A DNA stretch of 64,000 nt, from assembly GCF_002954715.1 (NCBI RefSeq), contig NZ_MSCP01000005.1, forward strand, positions 9,172 to 73,171, read 5' to 3'. Below are positions 34,087 through 43,538 of this stretch, piece by piece. The translations under genes and the position numbers were made by a program. Position 1 is the stretch's first letter. Every line of letters begins with the position of its first letter. This DNA comes from Aliivibrio sifiae (GTDB lineage: Bacteria; Pseudomonadota; Gammaproteobacteria; Enterobacterales; Vibrionaceae). Below the pieces are notes generated by a model, which was not told the origin of the DNA, made no database searches, and saw only the letters and a program-made list of their open reading frames with translations.

Positions 34087-36327
34087 ATGCGCGTATTTAT
34101 CGCTGAAAAACCAAGTTTGGCTGAGGCCATTTGTATTGGCTTAAACGGTAACCCAAAAACCGACAAGAAAGCCGGTTACTATCAAACAGGAAGTGACATC
34201 GTCACTTGGTGCTATGGTCACATGCTCAAACTGTTTGATCCAGAAGACTACGATCCAAAATACAAGAAGTGGACATTGGACGATTTACCAATTAAAGCCA
34301 CTTACCCACCGAAAATGAAAGTCATTAAAAAAACACAAACTCAATTCAACGTGATCAAAAAACTGATAAAAGACGCCGATTCAATTGTTCATGCGGGGGA
34401 TCCCGATGAAGAAGGCAATTTATTAATTGATGAAATATTAACGCACGTCAATAACACCAAGTCCGTATCACGGGTACTTATTTCAGATCTAAATGAGCAA
34501 CCCGTTAAAGACGCCTTGAACGCCCTTCGCCCTAACAGTGAGTTTAAATACCTCACTCAAAGCGCCCTTGCCCGCTCAATTGGCGATCAACTGTTTGGTT
34601 ACAACCTAACACGAGCTTACACTCTAAAAGCACGTGAGAAAGGGTTTGAGAACGTTTTAAACGTAGGTCGAGTTCAAAGTGCGCTCTATGGCTTAATCAA
34701 TCAACGTACCCTTGCTAACTTGAATCACAGTGAGTCTTTTTACTACTTACTCAATGGTCAATTTTCGATTGCTGGCCACACACTTCATGCCAGGTTAATG
34801 CCCAATTCAGACACCAGTGAATTGGATGAAAAAAAACGCCTTATTTCAGAGCTCGATGCAGCCTTAATTAAAGAGCTCTGTGATGGGAAGCCCTCACACC
34901 TTCATACAATAGAAAGTAAAAAAGAATCAAAGGCGGCTCCACTGCCTTTTAACCTATCGACCTTGCAACAAACCTGTGCAAAAAAATGGGGATATACCGC
35001 AACAGAAACCCTAGATATCGTACAAAAACTGTATGAAACCCATAAGCTACTGACTTACCCGCGCTCGGATTGTCGCTACCTCTCTGATACCCATTTACAA
35101 AAATCGGAGGACATTATTGAGGCAATAACCCAAACCGAACCCAGTTTGTTATCGTTACTTTCAGACGCCGACCTAAACACAACGCACAGTGCGTTTAATA
35201 ATGGAAATATTACGGCGCATCACGCCATCATCCCTACAGAGAAAAACGGCAATACGTGTACGCTTTCTGAAAAAGAAAGCAATGTGTACCGTCTTGTAGC
35301 CACGTCGTTCATTGCGCTTTTTTATCCGCCATCGAGTCGAGATAAAGTCAAAGCCACCATTCATTGTGGCCAACAGATATTTGTGGCGACACAAACCACC
35401 CTTGATAAACAAGGATGGGAGGTGCTTTATAAAGGAGAGTATAACGATAAAGCTAACGAGAACAGTCTTGATTTAGCGAGCTTGCAAGAAGGCAGTGAAG
35501 GCACTTGTGATTTGGTCACTATCGATAAGAAAAAGACCAAACCATTGAAATACTTTACCGAATCGACACTATTGGCCGCCATGAGCAGTGCAGCCAAGTA
35601 CGTGAGTGATCCACAACTTAAAAAAGCCCTGGAAGAAAAAGACAAAGGCAACAAATCAGAGCATGGCTCGATTGGTACTGAAGCCACTAGAGCGTCTCAC
35701 TTAACTAAAATACAGAGCAACACGCACCTTGTGAGTGTCGTCGCCGAAAAAGGGTATAAAGAAAAAGTATATAAAACCACAACTGCAGGGCAAGAGTTCT
35801 GTGCTTTACTGCCCGATGAGATCATCACCCCCGATACGTCAGCACTGTGGGCGAATTATCAAGCCAGCATTAAAAAAGGCGAGCTCGATACAAAAACCTT
35901 TGTTGGTTACATCGATGCTTACCTGGAGACTCAAATTCAATTTGTAAAAGATAACGGTGTGGCCATCACGGCAGCTGAGCGAATTATTTGTCCAACATGC
36001 CAAAAAGGAAGCATTACTAAACGCAAAGGAAAGAACGGGGTATTTCATGCCTGTAATCGTTACCCTGATTGTAAAACCGCTTTTCAAGATAACAAAGGCA
36101 AACCAGATCTTAATCCAACCCTAAAAAAGAAAGCAGGTCCAACGAATGCGGAAAAATTTGGAGCGGTCAGTGATACTGAATTTTGTAAGCAGTGCTCAAA
36201 GCCACTGGCAAGAAAGCCCGCTAAAAAGAAAGATACGTTTTGGTGGGGATGTACCGGTTTTCCTAGCTGTAACGTTCGTTTTTTTGATAAAGACGGAAAA
36301 CCTGACCGAGACAAGGGGGAATTGTAA
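34087..36327 (+). CDS. topB: DNA topoisomerase III
   Basis: 746 aa. The TOPRIM domain starts MRVFIAEKPSLAEAICIGLN and has DPDEEGNLL near residue 102. The catalytic Tyr lies in LLTYPRSDCRYLSD near 323. Two C-terminal zinc ribbons follow: CPTCQKGSITKRKGKNGVFH then CNRYPDC (about 636-660), and CKQCS then CTGFPSC near 700-725. Plasmid TopB proteins help to separate strands during transfer and replication. It is flanked by terminators and so is its own unit. Confidence 0.93.
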   Translation: MRVFIAEKPSLAEAICIGLNGNPKTDKKAGYYQTGSDIVTWCYGHMLKLFDPEDYDPKYKKWTLDDLPIKATYPPKMKVIKKTQTQFNVIKKLIKDADSIVHAGDPDEEGNLLIDEILTHVNNTKSVSRVLISDLNEQPVKDALNALRPNSEFKYLTQSALARSIGDQLFGYNLTRAYTLKAREKGFENVLNVGRVQSALYGLINQRTLANLNHSESFYYLLNGQFSIAGHTLHARLMPNSDTSELDEKKRLISELDAALIKELCDGKPSHLHTIESKKESKAAPLPFNLSTLQQTCAKKWGYTATETLDIVQKLYETHKLLTYPRSDCRYLSDTHLQKSEDIIEAITQTEPSLLSLLSDADLNTTHSAFNNGNITAHHAIIPTEKNGNTCTLSEKESNVYRLVATSFIALFYPPSSRDKVKATIHCGQQIFVATQTTLDKQGWEVLYKGEYNDKANENSLDLASLQEGSEGTCDLVTIDKKKTKPLKYFTESTLLAAMSSAAKYVSDPQLKKALEEKDKGNKSEHGSIGTEATRASHLTKIQSNTHLVSVVAEKGYKEKVYKTTTAGQEFCALLPDEIITPDTSALWANYQASIKKGELDTKTFVGYIDAYLETQIQFVKDNGVAITAAERIICPTCQKGSITKRKGKNGVFHACNRYPDCKTAFQDNKGKPDLNPTLKKKAGPTNAEKFGAVSDTEFCKQCSKPLARKPAKKKDTFWWGCTGFPSCNVRFFDKDGKPDRDKGEL

Positions 36328-36419
36328 TTTTTGAATCAAACTCAAAAAACACCGATAAGAGGATATTTTATACTGACAATATTGCTATTGTGAACACGCA
36401 ATAAAACTCGGTAACACCA

Positions 36420-36452
36420 AGCCATGCTTTTCATTGAAGCATGGCTTTTTTA
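36420..36452. terminator. Intrinsic terminator after topB
   Basis: A perfect 10-bp stem AGCCATGCTT / AAGCATGGCT (36420-36446) is followed by a T-run. The same hairpin also ends the convergent membrane protein gene on the other strand, but without a strong T-run in that direction. Confidence 0.85.
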
Positions 36453-37049
36453 TTACAAACTTCTCTTTAGCCTTTGAAAATTATCATAGTAGGTTTTACG
36501 TAAACCAAGAGTTGATTCAACCAGTTTCACATGTTCCATAGCGCTGTCCATATTGTTCCAGACAGCTTTACTTTTCATAACCCAATTAGAGTTTCTAATA
36601 ATATGATAGTGACTTATTAGATTAAAAGTAATGCGAATATAACTCACATTCTCTAATATCTCTTTATCTTTCATTAATGGAGAAAGTTGTGAATAACAGT
36701 ACTCATACCTTTCTCTATACTGGTCAAAATTACTAATTAGCGGATTTTCAGAATCAGTAGAACTCACTGATTCTGTTAAAATAATTTGACTAAAATCACC
36801 CCAAACTTTATAAAAAATTGATTCCATTTCATTAATATATTCATATTTAATTTTATACTTAAACTCATGCTTCCACTCAGCAATTGCTCGATATGAAAAC
36901 CAAGCTGCAATCGCTGCTCCCATCCCGCCAATCGCAGACCCAACGGAACTAATGACATTAAGAATAGAACTTGATATTTGAATGGTAAAACCAAAAAGTA
37001 AGCCGACTAATATTAATGCAACAATCGCTATAGGTACTGTGAAATTCAT
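36453..37049 (-). CDS. Two-pass membrane protein of unknown function, 198 aa
   Basis: Two hydrophobic segments in residues 6-55 (VPIAIVALILVGLLFGFTI and a Gly/Ala-rich VGSAIGGMGAAIAAWFSY) precede a soluble helical domain of about 140 residues. A membrane hairpin plus a soluble domain is common in immunity, abortive and entry-exclusion proteins, but no family match is seen. It is divergent from the next plus-strand unit. Its AT content is higher than that of topB. Confidence 0.55.
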   Translation of the reverse strand: MNFTVPIAIVALILVGLLFGFTIQISSSILNVISSVGSAIGGMGAAIAAWFSYRAIAEWKHEFKYKIKYEYINEMESIFYKVWGDFSQIILTESVSSTDSENPLISNFDQYRERYEYCYSQLSPLMKDKEILENVSYIRITFNLISHYHIIRNSNWVMKSKAVWNNMDSAMEHVKLVESTLGLRKTYYDNFQRLKRSL

Positions 37050-37266
37050 TGATTATCTAGCCATAAATACAATAAGAAAAAACCAAAATAATAATCTTGT
37101 AGGTCAATTTAAGAATAATAACTTATCACATGGTTTTATCTCTATAACTTTTAAAATTAGCAACGTAATTGTGATTTATTCCTAAAACCTTTTAAAAAAT
37201 CAAGATAATAAATATTACTTACTTTATATTTTCAAATGTCGTAATACCTACGACCATCATCTTTTG

Positions 37267-37309
37267 CAGTTTATAGCCTTCGCTTAGTGGTTATAAACTG
37301 TTTTTTTTT
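37267..37309 (+). terminator. Hairpin plus T9
   Basis: CAGTTTATAGCC / GGTTATAAACTG (one mismatch in 12) is followed directly by nine T. It has the form of an intrinsic terminator but no plus-strand gene ends here, so it may end a lost gene. It overlaps the apparent start of the recombinase fragment. Confidence 0.5.
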
Positions 37310-37604
37310 GCTTTATATAATACAAAAAAGAGCCGATGAACAAGCTTTTATCTTTCTAAAACGTAAGTTAGGGATTATTGGTGGCAGACCAAAAGGCCCA
37401 GCAAAGAATTTAAAACTCGATAAACAAAAAGAGAAAATTACTGAATATCTATCGATGGGATTAAGCCAAGCATCAATAGCCAAGTCACTAGAAGTATCTG
37501 CAAGTACGTTGAGTGGCTATATTCGTCGGCATAAACTCAAATCTCAAGCAGAAAAAATTACAGAACCACAAATACAAAACCAAATTGAAAGTCGTTCGTT
37601 ATAG
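37287..37604 (+). pseudogene. C-terminal fragment of a serine recombinase
   Basis: Residues about 20-90 (EQAFIFLKRKLGIIGGRPKG, then KITEYLSMGLSQASIAKSLEVSASTLSGYIRRHKL) match the C-terminal linker and helix-turn-helix of resolvases and invertases. The catalytic domain with its Ser is missing. The ORF starts from GTG within a terminator-like hairpin, so its first residues are probably not native. It may be a remnant, or a small DNA-binding protein that has been kept. Confidence 0.6.
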
Positions 37605-37654
37605 AACCATTCCTTACTTTGCCCGCAGTTTGGGCACTTCATTATTTTTTCCAT
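37544..37654 (-). CDS. Possible mini zinc-ribbon protein, 36 aa
   Basis: ATG behind GGAGC. The product is MEKIMKCPNCGQSKEWFYNE then RLSIWFCICGSVIFSA. CPNCG and CICG give two Cys pairs with zinc-ribbon spacing. It overlaps the end of the recombinase fragment on the other strand. Its small size keeps confidence low. Confidence 0.35.
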   Translation of the reverse strand: MEKIMKCPNCGQSKEWFYNERLSIWFCICGSVIFSA

Positions 37655-37924
37655 TTTATGCTCCTACCATTACCTACAGAGTAAAATGAAAAACGATTTA
37701 TTCTATCAATGCTTTTAATTTTTCAGAGATGTTTCCAAATTAAAGTTGTTCAAGAAAATAGGTGTTTTTTAATAAAGTAAAATTCGAAGAAAGTTAAATA
37801 TAAAGCGTGATATTCAGCTCAAGGTATTAAGTTTGGTTATTTTGCCTATAGGATCAGTAAAAACACATTTTGGTTTTCATTTATCATGATAAAAATGATT
37901 TAAGTAGCTGAATTTAGGTAGGCA

Positions 37925-40750
37925 ATGAAAGTGTGGGATGAGAAATTAGAGAAGTTTGTTGAGCCTGTAGATGAAGCAACACCAAAGTTTGTAAATGCGT
38001 ATTTTCCATGGAATGAAGAATTAGCTAAAGCCACTAAAGTAGACGTTCCGCATTATGAGCCAGTAAAAGAGAAACAAGCTAAAGCCGCAGCGTTTGAATA
38101 TTCCATTGAAATAGCTTGCGCTCAAGATGAACTGAACACGTATCAAGTGGGTGTATTCTCTTTAGGCAAAACTAAAGAAGAAGCCACTATCTCTACGTGG
38201 AGTAAAGCTCAAACTGAGAAAGGCTTTACCCTGCTAACGGCTAGTGTAGATGTTAATGAGTCAAAAACACTTAGCCGAGAGTTCTTTATTTCAAGTGGCA
38301 GTGCTATGGTTTTCGATAACGTAAAACCTGTTAAGCAAGATGCTGCTCATGCTACTGAGTCATTTATTCCAGTAAAGCCTGCAGTTCAGGTCGGAGAGCG
38401 CCTTGGTTGGCCTACTGAAGGGTATTTATACCACTTTATTGACGATACATTAATTCATGAATACAAGTTAATGGGCGATGGCAAGTGGGCATTTCAGGTG
38501 ACTCAATCTACCGAGCATCATTTAACGGATGAGTTACTCTCAGCGCATCAATATGGCTTTATTCTCTTACCTTGGAAAATAGATAACTCTGTTGTTGCTC
38601 GTCAACATCTTCTTTACCTGCCGCAAAAAATGACCACGCAACAATTCGAAGAGCTAACCGCAGAATGGCTTGATGAGCACGCCTGTTTGCTTGATGTGGA
38701 TACGATTGTTCAAGCAAAAAGCGAGGACAAACTTGTTCGTGAGAAGCAAAGCGATAATCAAACGACTTATGTCATTCAAGCGGGTGATACTTTATCTGGT
38801 ATAGCGAACCAACAAGGATTAACACTGGGTCAATTGGTTGAATTGAATCCTCAATACAAAGGAAAAGAAGACGATATTCAAGTTGGCGACTCGCTTGTTA
38901 TTGAAGCGACAGAGGCTGAAGCCTCGTCTACCTCTGAGCATACCGTTAAGGTTAACCCTGAAACAGGTCAACGTGAAACTTGGGGGGAGATAACGGCTCA
39001 GTATGGACTGGCGGCCAAAGCATTATTGAACTTAAATCCGATGTATGAGCAAGACCCTACCTCATTGAAAATCGGTGATACACTGTTAGTCAATCAAGTT
39101 GAACGTCAACAAACCACAACTCAACCGCGAGAGACCTTACCACCAAAACAAATTCAACCCGTCGGTCAAGCCATTAGTTTTGCCAATGCGTACACCACTC
39201 AAGTACCGAGAGAGTTAAGGTATGGGGTGATTGCTGCTTTAGACGACCGTGCTGTTCCTCAACGAACACCCATAGTGAATGTATGCAAGGTCGAGCCTGA
39301 GCGCACGTTACGTATTGGGGTATTCTTTGATGGTACAGGTCAAAACAATCCAAACGATGCCTATAAAGAAAAATGGGGTAATAAATCACGCACCAATGTG
39401 GCGAGGTTATTTGATGCCTACCCTGAAAAAGAAGCCGAGTCGTATAAAATCTATGTTTCAGGGGTCGGTACCGTGGATGGCATTGATATGTCTGGTGGGA
39501 GAAACCCTATTATCGATGCGGGTGAAGACGAAACGATGATGGGGCAAGTTGCTGGGGTGTTTGATGATACAGGGGCGTTTAGGAAGTGGCAGTCGCTGCT
39601 TGGACGATTAGCTTCAATTCTAAAAGGGTTAGAACAAGACGGATTATATTCTAAAATCAATCACATTGAATTTGACGTATTTGGGTTCAGCCGTGGTGCG
39701 GCCCTAGCTCGTCACTTTATTAATGCGGCACTTGAGGGAGTACCTGATTATTTAAATAAAGAAAAAGGCCATAACCCTGTCGATATCTATCCTAATTTAT
39801 TTGGCAACGAATCTCATGAAGCGTTTAATAAAGATAACAACGACTTTTATTTTATTGATATGACGCGCCGTATATCCGTTCGTTTTGCGGGATTATTTGA
39901 TACGGTCGGTTCATTTTATTGGGCAGGGAATGAGGATGAAGGTAACTTTATCTTGGGACTCAACCAAAAATCGGCGAAAACAGTTTTCCAGATTTGTGCA
40001 AAACATGAGTACCGTAAGAACTTCCCATTAACGGCATTAGATGGCGGCGAGGGAATGAACGCGTTTGCTGATGGTACTTTCTATCAAGAGGTGTTCCCTG
40101 GTTGTCATACCGATATTGGGGGCGGTTATCCATCAAAAGAGCAATACGGGCGTACTGATTTGCCTGAGCGATTAAATCGTCCTGTGGATTCAACGTATAA
40201 TAGACATCAAATTAACACCACGTCATTTTATGATAAATATAAGACGGACTTACAGAAAATATCCAGTGCGCATGAAGCCACCGATTTTACAAATCGAATG
40301 CTAGAGAAAGAAAATCAAGAATGGGCCAAACACACTCAGAATACCTATAAACTTCATGGTGAAGTTAAACTGGTTGATGGGCAGTTATTGTATTATCACT
40401 TTGTACCTATCAGTAATGCCTTGTCAGGGTTGGCACTTGAGCGAATGAAACAACAAGGTGAAGTACACGGTATTTTATGGGAGCACGATCAATTCCCTCT
40501 TTATCCTGATTATGAGAATAGTGACAATATGGCAAAATCGTTATGGGATGAGTTAAAAGGCAAACCACTTGGTGGTATATCAGTCTCTGATTGGCAAAAG
40601 AGTGAAAACGAGTTATTAGGTGGTTATATTCACCTTCCTCATGATGCTTTGGTTAATGCAGGGTATGATTCTTTCTATGAAAAAATAGTCAACTCAGTCA
40701 CCTATAATGACAATGAACAATTACAGCGTAAGGTATTTAGTAATGAATAA
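37925..40750 (+). CDS. LysM-DUF2235 phospholipase-type effector (Tle1-like)
   Basis: 941 aa. An N-terminal region of about 270 residues is not recognised. A LysM domain (TYVIQAGDTLSGIANQQGLT) starts near 280 and a weaker one near 340. The DUF2235 alpha/beta hydrolase covers about 458-760, with RIGVFFDGTGQNNP, the nucleophile motif FGFSRGAA (Ser near 586), FAGLFDTVGSF and GCHTDIGGGYP. DUF2235 proteins include Tle1 phospholipase effectors of type VI secretion. No T6SS genes lie nearby, so it would use a host machine. The next gene overlaps and is likely its immunity partner. Confidence 0.8.
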   Translation: MKVWDEKLEKFVEPVDEATPKFVNAYFPWNEELAKATKVDVPHYEPVKEKQAKAAAFEYSIEIACAQDELNTYQVGVFSLGKTKEEATISTWSKAQTEKGFTLLTASVDVNESKTLSREFFISSGSAMVFDNVKPVKQDAAHATESFIPVKPAVQVGERLGWPTEGYLYHFIDDTLIHEYKLMGDGKWAFQVTQSTEHHLTDELLSAHQYGFILLPWKIDNSVVARQHLLYLPQKMTTQQFEELTAEWLDEHACLLDVDTIVQAKSEDKLVREKQSDNQTTYVIQAGDTLSGIANQQGLTLGQLVELNPQYKGKEDDIQVGDSLVIEATEAEASSTSEHTVKVNPETGQRETWGEITAQYGLAAKALLNLNPMYEQDPTSLKIGDTLLVNQVERQQTTTQPRETLPPKQIQPVGQAISFANAYTTQVPRELRYGVIAALDDRAVPQRTPIVNVCKVEPERTLRIGVFFDGTGQNNPNDAYKEKWGNKSRTNVARLFDAYPEKEAESYKIYVSGVGTVDGIDMSGGRNPIIDAGEDETMMGQVAGVFDDTGAFRKWQSLLGRLASILKGLEQDGLYSKINHIEFDVFGFSRGAALARHFINAALEGVPDYLNKEKGHNPVDIYPNLFGNESHEAFNKDNNDFYFIDMTRRISVRFAGLFDTVGSFYWAGNEDEGNFILGLNQKSAKTVFQICAKHEYRKNFPLTALDGGEGMNAFADGTFYQEVFPGCHTDIGGGYPSKEQYGRTDLPERLNRPVDSTYNRHQINTTSFYDKYKTDLQKISSAHEATDFTNRMLEKENQEWAKHTQNTYKLHGEVKLVDGQLLYYHFVPISNALSGLALERMKQQGEVHGILWEHDQFPLYPDYENSDNMAKSLWDELKGKPLGGISVSDWQKSENELLGGYIHLPHDALVNAGYDSFYEKIVNSVTYNDNEQLQRKVFSNE

Positions 40751-41369
40751 GAGTAAATTAATTTTTTTAGTGCCATTGATGCTCTCTATCTTAGGTTGTA
40801 CCCCCGAGCCATATACAGTTAAAGTTGGGTATACCAACGGTACGACTTCTGGTCGACATGGTACAGGAGAGATAATCGTTACAACGCTTTCTGGTGGAAT
40901 GGTGAACTTTGCTATGGGGTCAATTGGCTCTTATCCGGGAGCGATGTCAACGGGGGGTAGAATGGATGCGCCAGCTCATATCGAGGGCGATTGGGCAAAA
41001 GGAAATCCAGGTTCTAACAGCGGATACATTTCCTATCATCGAATTTCAGCGGATATCCCTAAAGAGGCGGAAGCTAAAATGAAACTGATGGATAACTATT
41101 ATCAAAATTTTGATAGAAATTACGGCTCGATGCAAGTGATTGTCGATGGGCCACGTATCAGAATTTTTTATACTAAAGAATGTTTTAGTAAATTTGATGA
41201 TTGTACTCCCAAGAAAGGAATAGATCCGAATGGTTGGATAATTAAGTCACCAAAGAATACAACGGATGTAGTTGTTCTCTTTGATGGTATTGGTGAGTCA
41301 TCCAAGACGCCCTTCCCTAATACCGAATTTGTTGATTTAGATAAAAGAAGAGAGTTTTATAGTAATTAG
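40743..41369 (+). CDS. Lipoprotein, probable immunity protein for the effector
   Basis: 208 aa from the ATG at 40743, which overlaps the effector stop by eight bases. The lipobox (LSILGC) gives a membrane-anchored periplasmic protein. Residues TSGRHGTGEIIVTTLSGGMV and the region around CFSKFDDC show a small beta-rich domain with a possible disulfide. Tle1-type immunity proteins are often periplasmic lipoproteins encoded beside the effector, so position and location support the role. No family is recognised. Confidence 0.6.
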   Translation: MNKSKLIFLVPLMLSILGCTPEPYTVKVGYTNGTTSGRHGTGEIIVTTLSGGMVNFAMGSIGSYPGAMSTGGRMDAPAHIEGDWAKGNPGSNSGYISYHRISADIPKEAEAKMKLMDNYYQNFDRNYGSMQVIVDGPRIRIFYTKECFSKFDDCTPKKGIDPNGWIIKSPKNTTDVVVLFDGIGESSKTPFPNTEFVDLDKRREFYSN

Positions 41370-41407
41370 GTTTTTGTACCTAAGATAGGTTGACGATTTT
41401 AAATTGG

Positions 41408-41440
41408 AAGCTAAGTGTACCAACATACTTAGCTTTTTTA
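41408..41440 (+). terminator. Intrinsic terminator after effector-immunity pair
   Basis: A 9-bp stem AAGCTAAGT / ACTTAGCTT is followed by T6, about 40 bases after the lipoprotein stop. Confidence 0.8.
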
Positions 41441-41737
41441 TTGTCTGATTTACTGTATTCATTCTATATCGGGTTTGTTGCAAAAATATTCTTCAACATC
41501 AACTAAACACGAATTATGTCTAGCTCACTAGACTAAACATGATTTCAATCGTTTGAGTGATATTAAAAAGCACATAGCTCAAGTAATACATATCTTTCAT
41601 CATAAAAAAGTTCTCCTTATCTATTGAATGGTAATTTCTTCTATAGTGGTCTTTAAAAAAAAACCTATAGTCAGGAGTAATTATTGTTCAAAAAGGTGTA
41701 GGTGTACTTTCATAAAAAAGGTAAAGCCTCTAAGCTA
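41441..41737. other. Non-coding stretch before the endonuclease remnant
   Basis: About 300 bases, AT-rich, with no gene that I can support and no strong hairpins. A short plus-strand ORF (41628-41825) runs across it and the terminator and looks spurious. Confidence 0.5.
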
Positions 41738-41806
41738 TGTAAACAAGCAGAGCTCACCGAAAATTACAAGGCATATAAATACAATAATTAAAGGGGCTGT
41801 AATTAA
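41738..41806 (+). pseudogene. Remnant of an endonuclease I gene 3' end
   Basis: The stretch reads CKQAELTENYKAYKYNN in one frame, and aligns with the tail CKRAERIEKSQGNVNTIIKE of the intact endonuclease encoded at 46581-47306. The sequence after it, including the stop region and terminator, is nearly the same at both places. It is the left copy of a duplicated junction. Confidence 0.55.
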
Positions 41807-41890
41807 TCGTAAATACGCCCCATGATACCTAAGTATCATGGGGCATTTTTATGTTATCACATTGGATATTCAACAGATAAGCCACAGTAA
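41796..41890 (+). repeat. Direct repeat, left copy (endonuclease-terminator-zinc-ribbon junction)
   Basis: About 95 bases that match 47296-47390 with roughly ten differences counted by eye, and no gaps. It covers the end of the endonuclease remnant, the terminator and the 3' end of the zinc-ribbon gene. Confidence 0.75.
41817..41849. terminator. Strong hairpin terminator, left copy
   Basis: A perfect 12-bp stem GCCCCATGATAC / GTATCATGGGGC with a 4-base loop is followed by ATTTTT. It lies between convergent genes. Confidence 0.8.
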
Positions 41891-42009
41891 TTACAATCAA
41901 AGCTTTCAGTACCAGCATCATGATTTTTATAAATAACACCATCATCTGTACCACAATGAGAGCAATGAACCTCTTCTTGAATATCTTCTGAAATAGAAAG
42001 TATTGTCAT
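41857..42009 (-). CDS. Small zinc-ribbon protein, 50 aa
   Basis: ATG behind GGAG. The product starts MTILSISEDIQEEVHCSHCG and ends FDCNYCGLSVEYPM. CSHC and CNYC about 23 residues apart form a likely four-Cys zinc site. It is read toward the terminator, in the same direction as ardC 80 bases upstream, and may share its transcript. A decayed copy of its 3' end lies at 47357-47389, which supports that this is a real gene. Confidence 0.65.
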   Translation of the reverse strand: MTILSISEDIQEEVHCSHCGTDDGVIYKNHDAGTESFDCNYCGLSVEYPM

Positions 42010-42090
42010 TTTGTGTTTCTCCTAAAACAATGAAAAGAAACACCCCAAAGGATATTCCTTGGGATAGTAAACTTGGTGATAGTAACCATA

Positions 42091-42987
42091 TCATGCGGCT
42101 TTATCCGCATTATGATGGTCAACTAAATTTCGTAAAAATTGATGTGCTTTACTGGCTTGACTTGCTGCTTTGAAAATATAACGTTTGTCATCTTTCAATG
42201 CCGTCAACCAATTAGCGATATAAGATTCGTGTTGAACCTCACCCACAATTCCTAAATCCGCCATGAGAAAAACACTTCCCAATTCAGCGACTAACTCTTC
42301 AAACGCATAGTCTTTCGAGCCAAATGCATTGCAATTTTTACGCTCTAATCGGCTTTTATGCCCCGTCCAGTGAGTCAATTCATGCAATGTCGTCGCATAA
42401 GCATCTTCTGTGGTCGAGAACCGATGTAAATCAGGTATCACTATCTCATCCGTGGATGGGCGATAGAATGCGCGTTGTCCGTTATAAACGATACTTGCGC
42501 CAGTTGCATTGAGGAAGTATTCAACGTACTCCAATGAGCGAACTGGCACCTCATCATCAATTGCCACAACAGGACAATACATTGACTCAGGTAGCCCGTC
42601 TATTTGGTCAATATTAAATACACTGTATGTTTTTAACATTGCATAACGTTCAACTTCATCAGTTCCCTTATCTGTTTTTTCAATCATATTGTAAAAAAAG
42701 ATATGAGTTCCTTTTTCCCCTTTGCGAACTTGCCCGCCTTTTTCTTTTGCTTGCTTGAAGGTCATCCAAGACGAAGAAGAAAAGCTTTGCATGGTTGCAC
42801 TCATCCATAGCAGCATAATATTCATGCCATTATAAAGTGCTCCCGTACTTGCATTAGAGGGCATACCCGATTGCTCTGTTTTATCCCAAGGGCAAACCCA
42901 AGGTTTAACTCCAGACTCAAGCGCTTCAATGATTTGATTAGTAATTTGTTGGTAAAAATCCGGTTTATTTTTGGTGTGCGTAGTCAT
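42091..42987 (-). CDS. ardC: ArdC-like antirestriction protein
   Basis: 298 aa. The N-terminal ArdC domain (FYQQITNQIIEALESGVKPW then the SSSWMTFKQAKEKGGQVRKG and GEKGTHIFFY segments) binds single-stranded DNA in the family. The C-terminal metallopeptidase-like domain carries the zinc motif TTLHELTHWTGH near residue 200. ArdC proteins protect incoming single-stranded plasmid DNA from restriction in the recipient. A palindromic operator candidate lies about 60 bases upstream. Confidence 0.9.
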   Translation of the reverse strand: MTTHTKNKPDFYQQITNQIIEALESGVKPWVCPWDKTEQSGMPSNASTGALYNGMNIMLLWMSATMQSFSSSSWMTFKQAKEKGGQVRKGEKGTHIFFYNMIEKTDKGTDEVERYAMLKTYSVFNIDQIDGLPESMYCPVVAIDDEVPVRSLEYVEYFLNATGASIVYNGQRAFYRPSTDEIVIPDLHRFSTTEDAYATTLHELTHWTGHKSRLERKNCNAFGSKDYAFEELVAELGSVFLMADLGIVGEVQHESYIANWLTALKDDKRYIFKAASQASKAHQFLRNLVDHHNADKAA

Positions 42988-43043
42988 AAGACGTACCTTT
43001 CGTTAAATTAATCACAATGGAAAGAACCAATTTAACGGGCATC

Positions 43044-43060
43044 TGCCAATTAAATTGGCA
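43044..43060. promoter_or_regulatory. Palindromic operator candidate upstream of ardC
   Basis: TGCCAATTAAATTGGCA: 8-bp arms around a central A. A related CCAATTTAA half-site lies about 15 bases away. It probably binds a repressor of the antirestriction genes. Confidence 0.55.
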
Positions 43061-43124
43061 AATGTGGAACGCGCTTTAAAACGCTAATGTCGTTGTTGAA
43101 ATGGAAAAATAGTGGTGTTTTGCG

Positions 43125-43538
43125 TTAGTCAATAAACGTCAAAATAAACTCGGCGTCTTTATGCTCTAACGCATAATCTCGTACTTGGTGATAAAGCGTG
43201 TACAAGCGTTCATTTTCTTCTTCATCGCCATTACGATGAGCAATCGCATTACGCTGGCTTAATGCCATAAGCGTAAGACAAAGACCATAAGCTTCAGAGG
43301 AAAACGTTACATCAGCATGACTATAAGTATTTATCGCTCTTACAGAGCCCTCAAGTTCAGGATATAAAAACTTCCCGCCATTACTCAAAGATATAAATTG
43401 CCAATAAGCGCCTTGATAATTTTCAGAAAACATCTCAGCGAAACTAAACAACGTTGCCTCAAAACTTAAAAAATCTTTTGTGATTGATGGTAAAAATGCA
43501 AAGCGCTCCTTTACAGGAACAATTGAAGTAGTGAGCAT
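43125..43538 (-). CDS. ArdB/KlcA-family antirestriction protein
   Basis: I chose the inner ATG at 43538 because AAAGGTGA lies just ahead. 137 aa, close to the family length. The segment FEATLFSFAEMFSENYQGAY then WQFISLSNGGKFLYPELEG matches the KlcA/ArdB signature (YxGGYWxFYxLSNGG), and the tail LYTLYHQVRDYALEHKDAEFIL is also typical. ArdB blocks type I restriction in the recipient by a route other than DNA mimicry. Confidence 0.82.
   Translation of the reverse strand: MLTTSIVPVKERFAFLPSITKDFLSFEATLFSFAEMFSENYQGAYWQFISLSNGGKFLYPELEGSVRAINTYSHADVTFSSEAYGLCLTLMALSQRNAIAHRNGDEEENERLYTLYHQVRDYALEHKDAEFILTFID

Noticed and set aside
41628-41825. Plus-strand ORF of 65 aa
   Set aside because: It crosses the endonuclease remnant in another frame and enters the terminator hairpin.
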